DNA of 64,000 nt from CAIYRG01 sp964494505 (lineage in GTDB: Bacteria; Pseudomonadota; Alphaproteobacteria; Micropepsales; Micropepsaceae), in the NCBI GenBank assembly GCA_964494505.1, contig CAZBRO010000013.1:66228-130227 (forward strand), in the 5' to 3' direction. Below, one piece after another: positions 32,522 to 42,200 of this stretch. The notes beneath the pieces are model-generated. The model saw nothing but the letters and a program-made list of their open reading frames with translations. It searched no databases and was not told the DNA's origin. Position 1 is the first letter of the stretch; each line of letters begins with the position of its first letter. The translations under genes and the position numbers were made by a program.

Positions 32522-35500
32522 CTACTCGGCCTGAACGGGCACCACGCGACCCGGATTCCGGACCCAGGAACTTAACTTATCCAGGTAGACGTAAATCACC
32601 GGGGTGATGTAGAGCGTCAGTGCCTGCGATACGAGAAGCCCGCCCACAACCGCAATGCCAAGGGGCTTGCGGCCCTCGCTGCTGGCGCCCCATCCGATAG
32701 CGATCGGCAAAGTCCCGAAGAGCGCCGCCATCGTTGTCATCATGATCGGGCGGAAACGGACCACCGCCGCTTCCACAATAGCAGCTTCCGGATCCACGCC
32801 CCTCCCGCGTTGCCGGGCGAGAGCAAAATCGATCATCATGATCGCATTCTTTTTCACAAGTCCCACAAGCATGATAATGCCCACAAAGGCGTAAAGCGTG
32901 AGCGAGTAATGAAACAACCAGAGCGTCAGCAAGGCGCCCGCGCAAGCCGCCGGCAAACCCGACAGGATCGTCAGCGGGTGGATGAAGCTCTCATAGAGCA
33001 TTCCCAGCACGATGTAGACGGTCAGAATGCCTCCGGCGAGGAGGAACGCCATCCCTTTCATCGAGTCCTGGAAAGCCTTTGCCGTACCTTGAAAGCTTCC
33101 CTGAACCGATGCCGGAATGCCGATATCCTGCTTGACCTTCTCGATCTCGTTTACGGCATCGCCGAGTGCCACCCCCGGAGGCAGGTTGAAAGACAATGTC
33201 ACCGCCGCGAGCTGGCCCAGATGGTTGACCGACAGGGGTTGCGTTCCGCGCGTGAGGTTTACCACTGACAGAAGCGGAACCAACGAACCCGAATTGCCCG
33301 CAATAGTCTCCGTGCGCGAAGTTGCAAGATAAAGCCGGCTCAAGGAATCGGCGTCGCGCTGGAATTTCGGGAGAAGTTCGAGAACGACCCAATATTGATC
33401 GGCGGCGGTATAGATCGGAGCCAGGTCCTGCCCGCCAAACGCCGCACCCAGTGCAGTCTCGATCTGATTTACCGTAATGCCGAGAGCGGCAGCACGCTTC
33501 CGGTTGATCTCCACATTCACCGACGGGGTCGACAGATCGAGGTCCGTGTTGACGTCGATCAGAAGCGGGTCCTTTTGCAAGGCTGCAAGCAGCTTCTGCG
33601 AACTGGCATAAAGCTCCGGCAGACTGATGTCCTGCATCGTGTACTGGTAGAGAGCCCTGCTGGTGGTGCCCCCGATGCGGATCGGCGGCCTGTTCTGCAT
33701 GACCACATTTATGCCCGGAATGCGCTGAAACTTCGCGCGCAGCTCCGAGATGACTTGATCGGTGCTCAAGGCGCGTTCGTCGCGCGACTTGAGCTGGATC
33801 CCGAAGGACCCGGAATTGGCGCCGCCGCGCACCCCGCCGGAGCCGACAGAACTCATGAACCCGTCGACGTTGGGATCGGCCGCAATAATGTTCGCCACCT
33901 CCTGCTGATGGCGTCGCATCTCCGCAAACGAAATGCCGTTCGCACCGTCCGAATAGGCATTGATGCGGCCCGAATCCTCTGCAGGCAAAAAGTCCTGCGG
34001 CATGATGCGGAACAATTGGACGGTCGCGGCCAGGCTCAGGAAAAACAGAAGGGCAATGAACACGCGATGCCGCATGGCCCAACGCAAACTCGTTTGATAG
34101 CCACCCTGCATCGCCAGAAACGCGTTCTCGCTGCCGCGATAGAACCAATTGTGACGTTTGGCGTGCTCATCCTTGGCGGATTTGATCATCCGGCTGCACA
34201 GCATCGGCGTCAATGTCATGGAGATGACGCCCGAAACGAGCACGGCGATCACGATTGTAACCGCGAATTCATGCAGCAATTTTCCGACGATGCCGCCCAT
34301 GAACACCACCGGAATGAACACGGCAGCGAGCGAGATCGTCATGGAGGGAATGGTGAAGGCGACCTCCTGCGATCCCGTCAGCGCCGCATCGTAAGCCGGT
34401 TCGCCCATCTCCACGTGGCGCATGATGTTTTCCAGCATCACGATCGCATCGTCGACCACGAAGCCGACGCACAGCGTGAGCGCCATCAGAGACAGATTAT
34501 CGAGGCTGTAACCGAAGGCCGCCATCCCGGCAAAGGTGCCGATGACGGAAATCGGAAGCGCGATGGACGGAATGAAAGTCGCAGAGAGGGTGCGCAGGAA
34601 GATGAATATCACGACCACGACGAGCAGGGCCGCGATGATAAGCGTGACCTGCACGTCCCATACGGAACTGCGTATGCTGATGCTCCGGTCCATATATGTC
34701 TGGACCTTGATCGAGGGAGGAAGTTGGGCGACGAGGTCCGGCAGGACCGCCTTGATCTCGTTGACGACGGCAATCGTGTTGGCGCCGGGCTGGCGATGGA
34801 TTTCGAGTGTCACGGAGGGCACTCCCTTCCATGACCCGAACAACCTGGGATTCTCCACGCCATCGACGACGGTAGCTACGTCCGAGAGGGCGACAGCGGC
34901 GCCGTTGCGATATGCGATGATCTGCTGCGCATAGTCAGCCGCCTTGTTGAGCTGGCCCTCGGCGTGGATGACAGCACCGCGCGTTTCGCCGTCGAGCTGT
35001 CCGGTTGCCAGATTGACGCTGGCGTTACGGCTAGCGGACGCCACCTCGTCGATGCCGATCTTGCGAGCAGCCAAGGCAGTCGGATCGACTTGGACGCGCA
35101 CCGCCGGCCTTGCCTGACCATAAATGACCGCCTGAGCCACACCGTCCAGCGAGGACAATTTCCCGACCAGTAGGTTTTCCGCATATTGATCGACAACCGA
35201 GAGCGGCAGTGTTTCCGAGCTTACGGATAAATAGAAGATACCGTCATCGGCCGGATTGCTCTTGCGGATCGAAGGGGGCGTCGTCATCGCAGGCGGCAAT
35301 TGGCGCGCTGCGGCCGACAATGCGGCCTGAACGTCCTGGAAGGCCGCGTCGATATTCCGGTCGAGACGAAACTGTATCGTAATATTGCTGCTGCCCGCGA
35401 CATTGACCGAGGACATCGAATCTACGCCGGAAATCAGTGAAAATTGCTTTTCGAGCGGGGTAGCGACGGACGACGCCATGGTCTGGGCATCGGTGCCTGC

Positions 35501-35653
35501 CAGCGTCGCGGCTACGCTGATGGTCGGCAAATCGACGTTGGGCAGCTCACTAACGGGCAGAGACGTGTACCCGAAGAGGCCCGCTATCAGGAAAGCGGCC
35601 ATCAAGAGGGTCGCCATCACCGGGCGCTTGATGAAGATGGCGGAAATATTCAC
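32522..35653 (-). CDS. RND (HAE1) multidrug efflux permease, second copy, no adjacent adaptor
   Basis: A 1043-residue inner-membrane RND transporter highly similar along its whole length to the one at 7848-11000. It has the same opening (MNISAIFIKRPVMATLLMAA), GFVVDDAIVMLENIMRHVE in TM4 and GLVKKNAIMMIDFALARQR near the end. It starts with GTG at 35653 after a CGGGGG stretch. No adaptor or outer-membrane channel gene is next to it, so it may share the adaptor of the first pump. The same 24-bp upstream element (35717-35740) precedes it. Confidence 0.9.
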   Translation of the reverse strand: MNISAIFIKRPVMATLLMAAFLIAGLFGYTSLPVSELPNVDLPTISVAATLAGTDAQTMASSVATPLEKQFSLISGVDSMSSVNVAGSSNITIQFRLDRNIDAAFQDVQAALSAAARQLPPAMTTPPSIRKSNPADDGIFYLSVSSETLPLSVVDQYAENLLVGKLSSLDGVAQAVIYGQARPAVRVQVDPTALAARKIGIDEVASASRNASVNLATGQLDGETRGAVIHAEGQLNKAADYAQQIIAYRNGAAVALSDVATVVDGVENPRLFGSWKGVPSVTLEIHRQPGANTIAVVNEIKAVLPDLVAQLPPSIKVQTYMDRSISIRSSVWDVQVTLIIAALLVVVVIFIFLRTLSATFIPSIALPISVIGTFAGMAAFGYSLDNLSLMALTLCVGFVVDDAIVMLENIMRHVEMGEPAYDAALTGSQEVAFTIPSMTISLAAVFIPVVFMGGIVGKLLHEFAVTIVIAVLVSGVISMTLTPMLCSRMIKSAKDEHAKRHNWFYRGSENAFLAMQGGYQTSLRWAMRHRVFIALLFFLSLAATVQLFRIMPQDFLPAEDSGRINAYSDGANGISFAEMRRHQQEVANIIAADPNVDGFMSSVGSGGVRGGANSGSFGIQLKSRDERALSTDQVISELRAKFQRIPGINVVMQNRPPIRIGGTTSRALYQYTMQDISLPELYASSQKLLAALQKDPLLIDVNTDLDLSTPSVNVEINRKRAAALGITVNQIETALGAAFGGQDLAPIYTAADQYWVVLELLPKFQRDADSLSRLYLATSRTETIAGNSGSLVPLLSVVNLTRGTQPLSVNHLGQLAAVTLSFNLPPGVALGDAVNEIEKVKQDIGIPASVQGSFQGTAKAFQDSMKGMAFLLAGGILTVYIVLGMLYESFIHPLTILSGLPAACAGALLTLWLFHYSLTLYAFVGIIMLVGLVKKNAIMMIDFALARQRGRGVDPEAAIVEAAVVRFRPIMMTTMAALFGTLPIAIGWGASSEGRKPLGIAVVGGLLVSQALTLYITPVIYVYLDKLSSWVRNPGRVVPVQAE

Positions 35654-35716
35654 GGCGGTGGCCCCCGGAGGTGCAGGCTTTTATGTCGGGGTCAGGACAA
35701 CACAACAACGTTACTT

Positions 35717-35740
35717 GGCATGTGTCCCAAAACTTTGTCG
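35717..35740 (-). promoter_or_regulatory. Shared 24-bp upstream element of RND pumps (copy 2)
   Basis: Identical over 24 bp to 12506-12529 (core TGTCCCAAAACTTTGTCG) and in the same orientation relative to the RND gene, 64-87 bases before its GTG. Flanking bases differ, so the element itself is conserved rather than a larger duplicated block. Confidence 0.55.
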
Positions 35741-35929
35741 AGAGCCTGAGACAGCCCCCCAAACGGTCGTTCCGCCCGTCATACGGTTCATGCCTCTGTA
35801 AGCTTTCGTACGTAGTCGGAGGGCGGGGCGACGGATGCGAGCGGCGACCGTCCGGTTCGCCGGCTGCCGCGTCCGATCGTACGTACGTCTCGATAGCCAC
35901 CCTCGAGTTCCTATCGCGACCTCATTTAG

Positions 35930-36151
35930 CAGCCAGCTATTCTACGTGGCGGGGATGCGCTTCTCATCGCTTCACTCGGATTATCGGGTTATCTGTTTTT
36001 GCTCTCTATCGAGATCGCCCGAGAGGTCGGCCGTCTGAGTCGCGAAATAGAGGAGGGTCGTTGGATCTGCCTTGCCGAGACTGTTCTCCAGTATCGGCCC
36101 ATGTGGTCTTCGCTTCAACGGATCTACCATAAGGTCCCGGTCGAGGACTGA
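35930..36151 (+). pseudogene. Protein-like open segment without a normal start, upstream of the Tc toxin genes
   Basis: After a TAG at 35927 the frame is open for 73 codons to TGA at 36149-36151. It reads like real protein: a hydrophobic helix (ALLIASLGLSGYLFLL), an amphipathic charged helix (EIAREVGRLSREIEEGRW) and a polar end (SLQRIYHKVPVED). There is no ATG or GTG before the helix, and the only common start is a TTG at 35999. It may be the 3' remnant of a truncated gene or a micro-protein with a rare start. No family is recognised. Confidence 0.35.
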
Positions 36152-36269
36152 ACGGCCGCGGCAATGCTTGCGTTCAGAGCGCCAAGCAGAAGCTGATTGT
36201 TGGTCAGCGCAACGGTTTCGGAACTTTTACGCTCCTTCCGCATTTCAAGTTTTTCCGGGGGGGAAGACG

Positions 36270-39200
36270 CTGTCGAAACAGACGCTGGATCCCGAGCCTA
36301 AGACGGCAACCGAGGGTGCCGGCGAGAGTTTGATTCCTTCGATCTCCGTCCCCAAGGGCGGCGGCGCCATTCGCGGCATCGGCGAGAAGTTCGGCGCCAA
36401 CCCCGCGACTGGTACAGCGTCGATGACGCTTCCGATCTTCGTTTCCGCGAGCATTTTCAGCCCGGCCTTGGGCCTCTCTTACGATTCCGGCGCCGGCAAC
36501 GGTCCGTTCGGCTTGGGCTGGACCTTGTCGGTTCCCTTCATCGTGCGCAAGACGGACAAGGGTCTGCCGAAATATCAAGACGCGGAGGAAACGGACGTCT
36601 TCATCCTGTCCGATGCCGAAGACCTTGTTCCGGTGATCATTCCGCAAGCAGGCGGCTGGATTCGGCAGGACTTCTCAGCCACGCGCGCGGGCGCCATCTA
36701 TGCGGTTCAGCGCTACAGGCCTCGCATCGAGGGCTCGTTCGCGCGGATCGAGCGATGGACCAACGCCGCTGACGGCACCTCGTTCTGGAAGACCGTCTCC
36801 GCCAACAACGTCACAAGCCTTTATGGAGTTGGCGCGGGCGGGCGCATCGCCGATCCCAAGGATGCGTCGAAGATTTTCAAATGGCTGCTGGAACAAAGCT
36901 ACGACGAAAAAGGCAATGTCATTGCCTATGAGTACGCCGCCGAGAATCGCGATAGCGTGCCGCAAGTGCCGCACGAATGGAATCGCAGCGCCGGTGCGCA
37001 GCGATATCTGAAGGCAGTCCATTACGGCAACCGCACGCCCTATTACCCCGATCCGCAGGCGCCCTCATCTCTCGCGCTGCCCTCGGATTGGCTGTTTCAC
37101 GTGGTCTTCGATTATGGCGACCACGATACGGCCGTTCCAACGCTTGAACCCGATGCGCCGTGGCCGGTGCGAACGGACCCGTTCTCGACCTATCGCGCCG
37201 GTTTCGAGGTCCGCACCTATCGTCTCTGCCGGCGCGTGCTGATGTTCCATGCGTTCGCGGAACTCGGGCCCTCTGCCTGCCTCGTGCGGTCGACCGATTT
37301 CACCTATGCCGCGCGCGATGACGGGCCCGGAATGAGTTTTCTCACCCGTGCGCAGCAAACCGCCTACCGCCGCAATCCAGACGGACAGTCCTACACGATC
37401 CTCGACCCCCAGACGGGCGAAGCGCTCAGCCCGCGCGCGATGCCGCCCGTAACGCTTAGCTATTCGGACGCCGTCGTCGATGAGACGCTGCGCACGGTCG
37501 ATGGCGGTGCGCTGGAGAATCTCCCTTATGGTGTCGACGGCACGCATTACCAATGGTTGGACTTGGACAGCGAAGGCTTGCCCGGCGTCCTGACCGAGCA
37601 AACAGGGGGCTGGTTCTACAAACGCAATATCAGCAACCTGCCGCGCGACGATTCCGGCAATGTGCTGCCGGACACGGGGCCGCCCGCGGGAACCGTGCGG
37701 GCCGCGTTCGAGCCGGTGGAACTGGTCGCAACCCTTCCGTCTACCGCAGCTCTTGCCGCCGGCGGACAGCAGTTTCTCGACCTCGCAGGTGATGGAAGGC
37801 AATGTCTCGTGCAGACGGACCGCTTTCTGCCGGGCTATTACGCCAGGGACGAGGATGGCGCGTGGCAGACCTTCATCCCATTTGCCGAGTCGCCGAACAT
37901 TGCCTGGGCCGATCCCAATCTACGAATCCTCGATCTCGACGGCGACGGCCTTGCCGATATCCTGATCAGCGAGGACGAGGTTTTCACCTGGTATCCGTCG
38001 CTGGGGAAGGATGGTTTTGCGGCCGGGGAAACCGTGCGCAAGCCGTTCGATGAAAACGACGGCCCGGCACTCCTGTTCGCGGACGGCACGCAGTCCATCT
38101 ATCTGGCGGACCTTTCCGGCGACGGCCTGACCGATCTCGTGCGCATCCGCAATGGTGAGGTCTGCTATTGGCCCAATCTCGGCTACGGCCGTTTCGGCGC
38201 GAAGATCGAGATGAGCAACGCGCCGGTCTTCGATACGCCCGACGGATTCGATCAGGCGCGCATCCGCCTTGCGGACATCGACGGATCGGGTGCCGCCGAC
38301 ATCATCTATCTCGGCCGCTCCGAGGTCGTGCTGCACTTCAACCAATCGGGCAATGCGTGGGCGGTGCCGCGCGTGCTGAAGCAGTTTACCGCGCCCGACA
38401 ATATCGCGTCCGTGGTTGCGGTCGATCTGCTCGGCAACGGCACCGCGTGCCTGGTGTGGTCGTCGCCGCTTCCCGGCGATGCGGGCCGCCAGATGCGCTA
38501 TGTCGATTTGATGGGCGGTCAGAAGCCCCATCTGCTGACCGGCATCGATAACAATTTGGGTACGCAAACGTCGGTTCAGTACGCCGCGTCGACTCAGTTT
38601 TATTTGCGCGACCGGCTGACCGGCACGCCATGGCTCACGAAATTGCCGTTCCCCGTGCATGTGGTGGAGCGCGTCGAGATCCGCGATGAAGTCGGCAAGA
38701 CCCGGTTCGTCAGCCGCTATGCCTATCACCATGGCTATTTCGACGGCGTCGAACGCGAATTCCGCGGCTTCGGAATGGTGGAGCAATGGGACACCGAAGC
38801 GTTTGCCGCGTTCATCGAAGACGATGCCGCCAACATCGATTCTGCGACCGATCTGCCCGCGGTGCTGACACGCACCTGGCTGCACACGGGCGCGAACCTG
38901 CCGGATGCCGGCGTCAGCGCACACTTCAAGGATGCGTATTACCGCGAGCCGGGGCTCGCGCCCGATGCGCTCGATGCCATGCTGCTGCAGGATACCACAT
39001 TGCCGGCCGGCGTGACGCAGGCGGATGGACCGGTTCTCCCCTGGACGCTGTCGCCGGACGAAGAGCGCGAAGCGCGGCGGTCCTTGAAGGGATCGGTGCT
39101 GCGCCAGGAAATCTATGCCCTCGACGGCAGTGCCGAGGAACCGCAACCCTACAGCGTCTCCGAGAGCAACCTCACGATCGAATTGCTGCAGCCCCAGGGG

Positions 39201-42200
39201 CAAAACCGGCATTCGGTGTTTTTCACCCACGCTCGCGAAACCATCGAATATCGCTATGAGCGCAAACTGTACGAGGTGGGCGCTGAGCGGCTGGCGGACC
39301 CGCGCGTCAAGCATTCCATGGTTCTTGCGCTCGACGCGTACGGAAATCCGCTGCAGACCGTCGAAATCGGTTACGGGCGCCGGTTCGATTCTCCGGACCC
39401 GCTGCTGACAGAGGGCGATAAGAAAAAGCAAAAGCAGATTCTCGCGACCCTCACCGAGAGCCGTTACACCAACGCCATATCCGCGGGCGAAAGCTATCGC
39501 GTGCCGCTCCCCGCCGAATCCCGGACCTATGAGCTCCTCAATCTTGCGCCACGGGCAAATCGTCCCAACACCACCAATCTGTTCCGCTTCGAAGAAATGC
39601 AGCAAGCCGTTCAGACCGTGGGGGACGGCCAACACGAAATCGCTTATGAGGACATTCACGCGTCCGGCGTTCAGGGTGCCGATCCCTACCGGCGCAGAAT
39701 CGCGGAAACGCGTGTCCTCTATCGCAAAGACGATCTCAGCGCGGCGTTGCCTTTGGGTACGGCCGAACCGCTGGCGCTGCCCTATGAGAGCTACAGGCTT
39801 GCGTTTACGCCCGGACTTCTCGCCGTTCTCGGCGCCAAGATTTCGCCGCCGGATGCGACCTCGCTGCTCACCGGTTCCACAGGCGCGTTCCTGGACCTCG
39901 ACGGGGATGGACAATTGTGGTCTCCATCCGGCCGCGTATTCTTTTCGCCCGACCTTGCGCATCCGGACGCGGTATTCGCGCGCGGACATCGCTATCTCGC
40001 GTGCGCTGCGCAAGATCCCTTCGGCAATATCTCGCTTGTGTCCTATGACCCCTATGAACTGTTTGTGGCGCAAACCACCGATGCGCTGGGCAATGTCACG
40101 ACAGCCCAATACGACTATCGCGTGCTGCTGCCAGATCTGGTCACCGATCCCAATGGCAACCGCACTGCAATCGCTTTCGATGTACTGGGGCTTGCGGCGG
40201 GAAGCGCCGTCATGGGCAAGGCCGCCGGGCCCGGCGGCAAAGCCGAAGGAGATTCGCTGGAAGGCTTCGTCCCCGATCTGACGGACAGCGTCATTGCGGC
40301 CTTCTTAAATGATCCTGTGGCGCCGGCGACGGATTTGTTGGGCAACGCCACCACGCGGACCATCTATGACGTCAACCGCTATGCGAGGACGGGCCAGCCG
40401 GTATTCACAGCGACGCTCGCGCGCGAAACCCACGTTGCCGATTTGGCCCCCGGGCAACAGACCAAAGTCCAGATCGCTTTTTCCTATTCCGACGGCGCCG
40501 GCCGCGCGATCCAGAAGAAAGTGCAGGCCGAGCCGGGTCCGGTCGAGAGCGGCGGCCCGGACGTCGCTTCGCGCTGGACCGCCAGCGGCTGGACCATTTT
40601 CAACAACAAGGACAAGCCGGTCCGGCAATACGAACCCTTCTTCACGGCGGCGCATGATTTCGAGTTCGCCGTCCAGCGCGGCGTGAGTCCGACCCTGTTC
40701 TACGATCCGCGGATGCGCGTAGCCGCCACGCTGCATCCCAATCACACATACGAGAAGGTGCTGTTCGATCCGTGGTGGCAGCAAACCTGGGATGTGAACG
40801 ACACTGTCACGCTCGATCCCACGGCCGACCCCGATGTCGCACCGTGGTTCGCGCGGCTTGAGGCGAACGCGTATTCCCCGAGCTGGCATGCGCTGCGGAG
40901 CGATGCGGCCTATGCGGCGCAAGCGGCCCTGCGTTGGCCGGATGCAGCGGTACGCCAGGCGGAGACGGAAGCCGCCGCCAAGGCGGCCGCCCACGCGAAC
41001 ACGCCCGCGAATGCGCATTTCGATGTACTGGGCCGGGCCTTCCTCACCGTCGCCGACAATGGCGCCGAAAAACACCTCACGCGGGTCGAACAGGATATTC
41101 AGGGCTATCGGCGCGCCGCGACCGATGCGCTCGGCCGCATCGCCGTCACCGCCGATTTCGACATGCTGGGCGCGGTTCTTCAACAGGCCAGCATGGAGGC
41201 GGGCGACCGCTGGACGCTGTATGACGCGGGCGGCCGGCCGATACGCGCTTGGGACAGCAGGGGACACACCTTCCGGACCGAATATGACGCTCTGCGCCGC
41301 CCCGTACGCGCTTTCGTGCAAGGCACCGATACTCAGGACCCCGCCAAGGAAATCCTTTTCGCCAAGACCGAATATGGAGAGGGCCAGCCAAACGATGCCG
41401 CGCTCAATCTCCGCACGCGGGTCTTCCGCGTGTCCGATGGCGCAGGAATCCTGACCAGCATGGGCGTAAATCCCATGACGGGCGCCGATGAGGCCTATGA
41501 CTTCAAGGGCAATCTGCTGTGCAGCACGCGCCAGTTCGCCCAGGACTACAAAACCGTGCCCGATTGGGCGGGAAATCCGGCATTGGAGCCGGACATCTTC
41601 GTCGCGAGCACCGTCTACGACGCGCTTAATCGTCCGGTGACGCTGACGATGCCGGACATGAGTGCCGTCAAGCCCATTTACAACGAAGCCAACCTTCTTG
41701 CCGGGCTTGCGGTCAATCTGCAAGGCGCGGCAACGCTTTCGTCGTTCGTGACCGGCATCGTCTACAACGCCAAAGGTCAGCGGGAGCTGATCGAATATGG
41801 CAATGGCACGAGCACTGCGTACACCTATGATCCCGACACGTACCGCCTGACGCAGCTTTACACGGCACGGAGCGCCTCGGCGTTTCCCGGCGACGATCCC
41901 ACGCCGCCCAATCCACCGCGCGGCGTCCAGAATCTCAGCTACATCTACGATCCAACCGGGAATATCAGCGCCATCCGCGATGGCGCCCAGCAGACGGTCT
42001 ATTTCAATAACCAGGTCGTGCCGCCCGACGCCGATTATGTCTACGACCCGCTCTACCGGCTTATCGCGGCGCAAGGGCGCGAGCATATCGGACAGACGAC
42101 CCTTCCCCAGACCACTTGGAACGATGAATTCCGCATCCACCTGCCTCACCCGCAGGATGGTCAGGCGATGCGTCTCTATAATGAAACCTACGCATACGAC

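Noticed and set aside
33395..34834. A 479-codon plus-strand frame opposite the second RND permease.
   Set aside because: Same shadow pattern as in the first permease; no start signal or domain.
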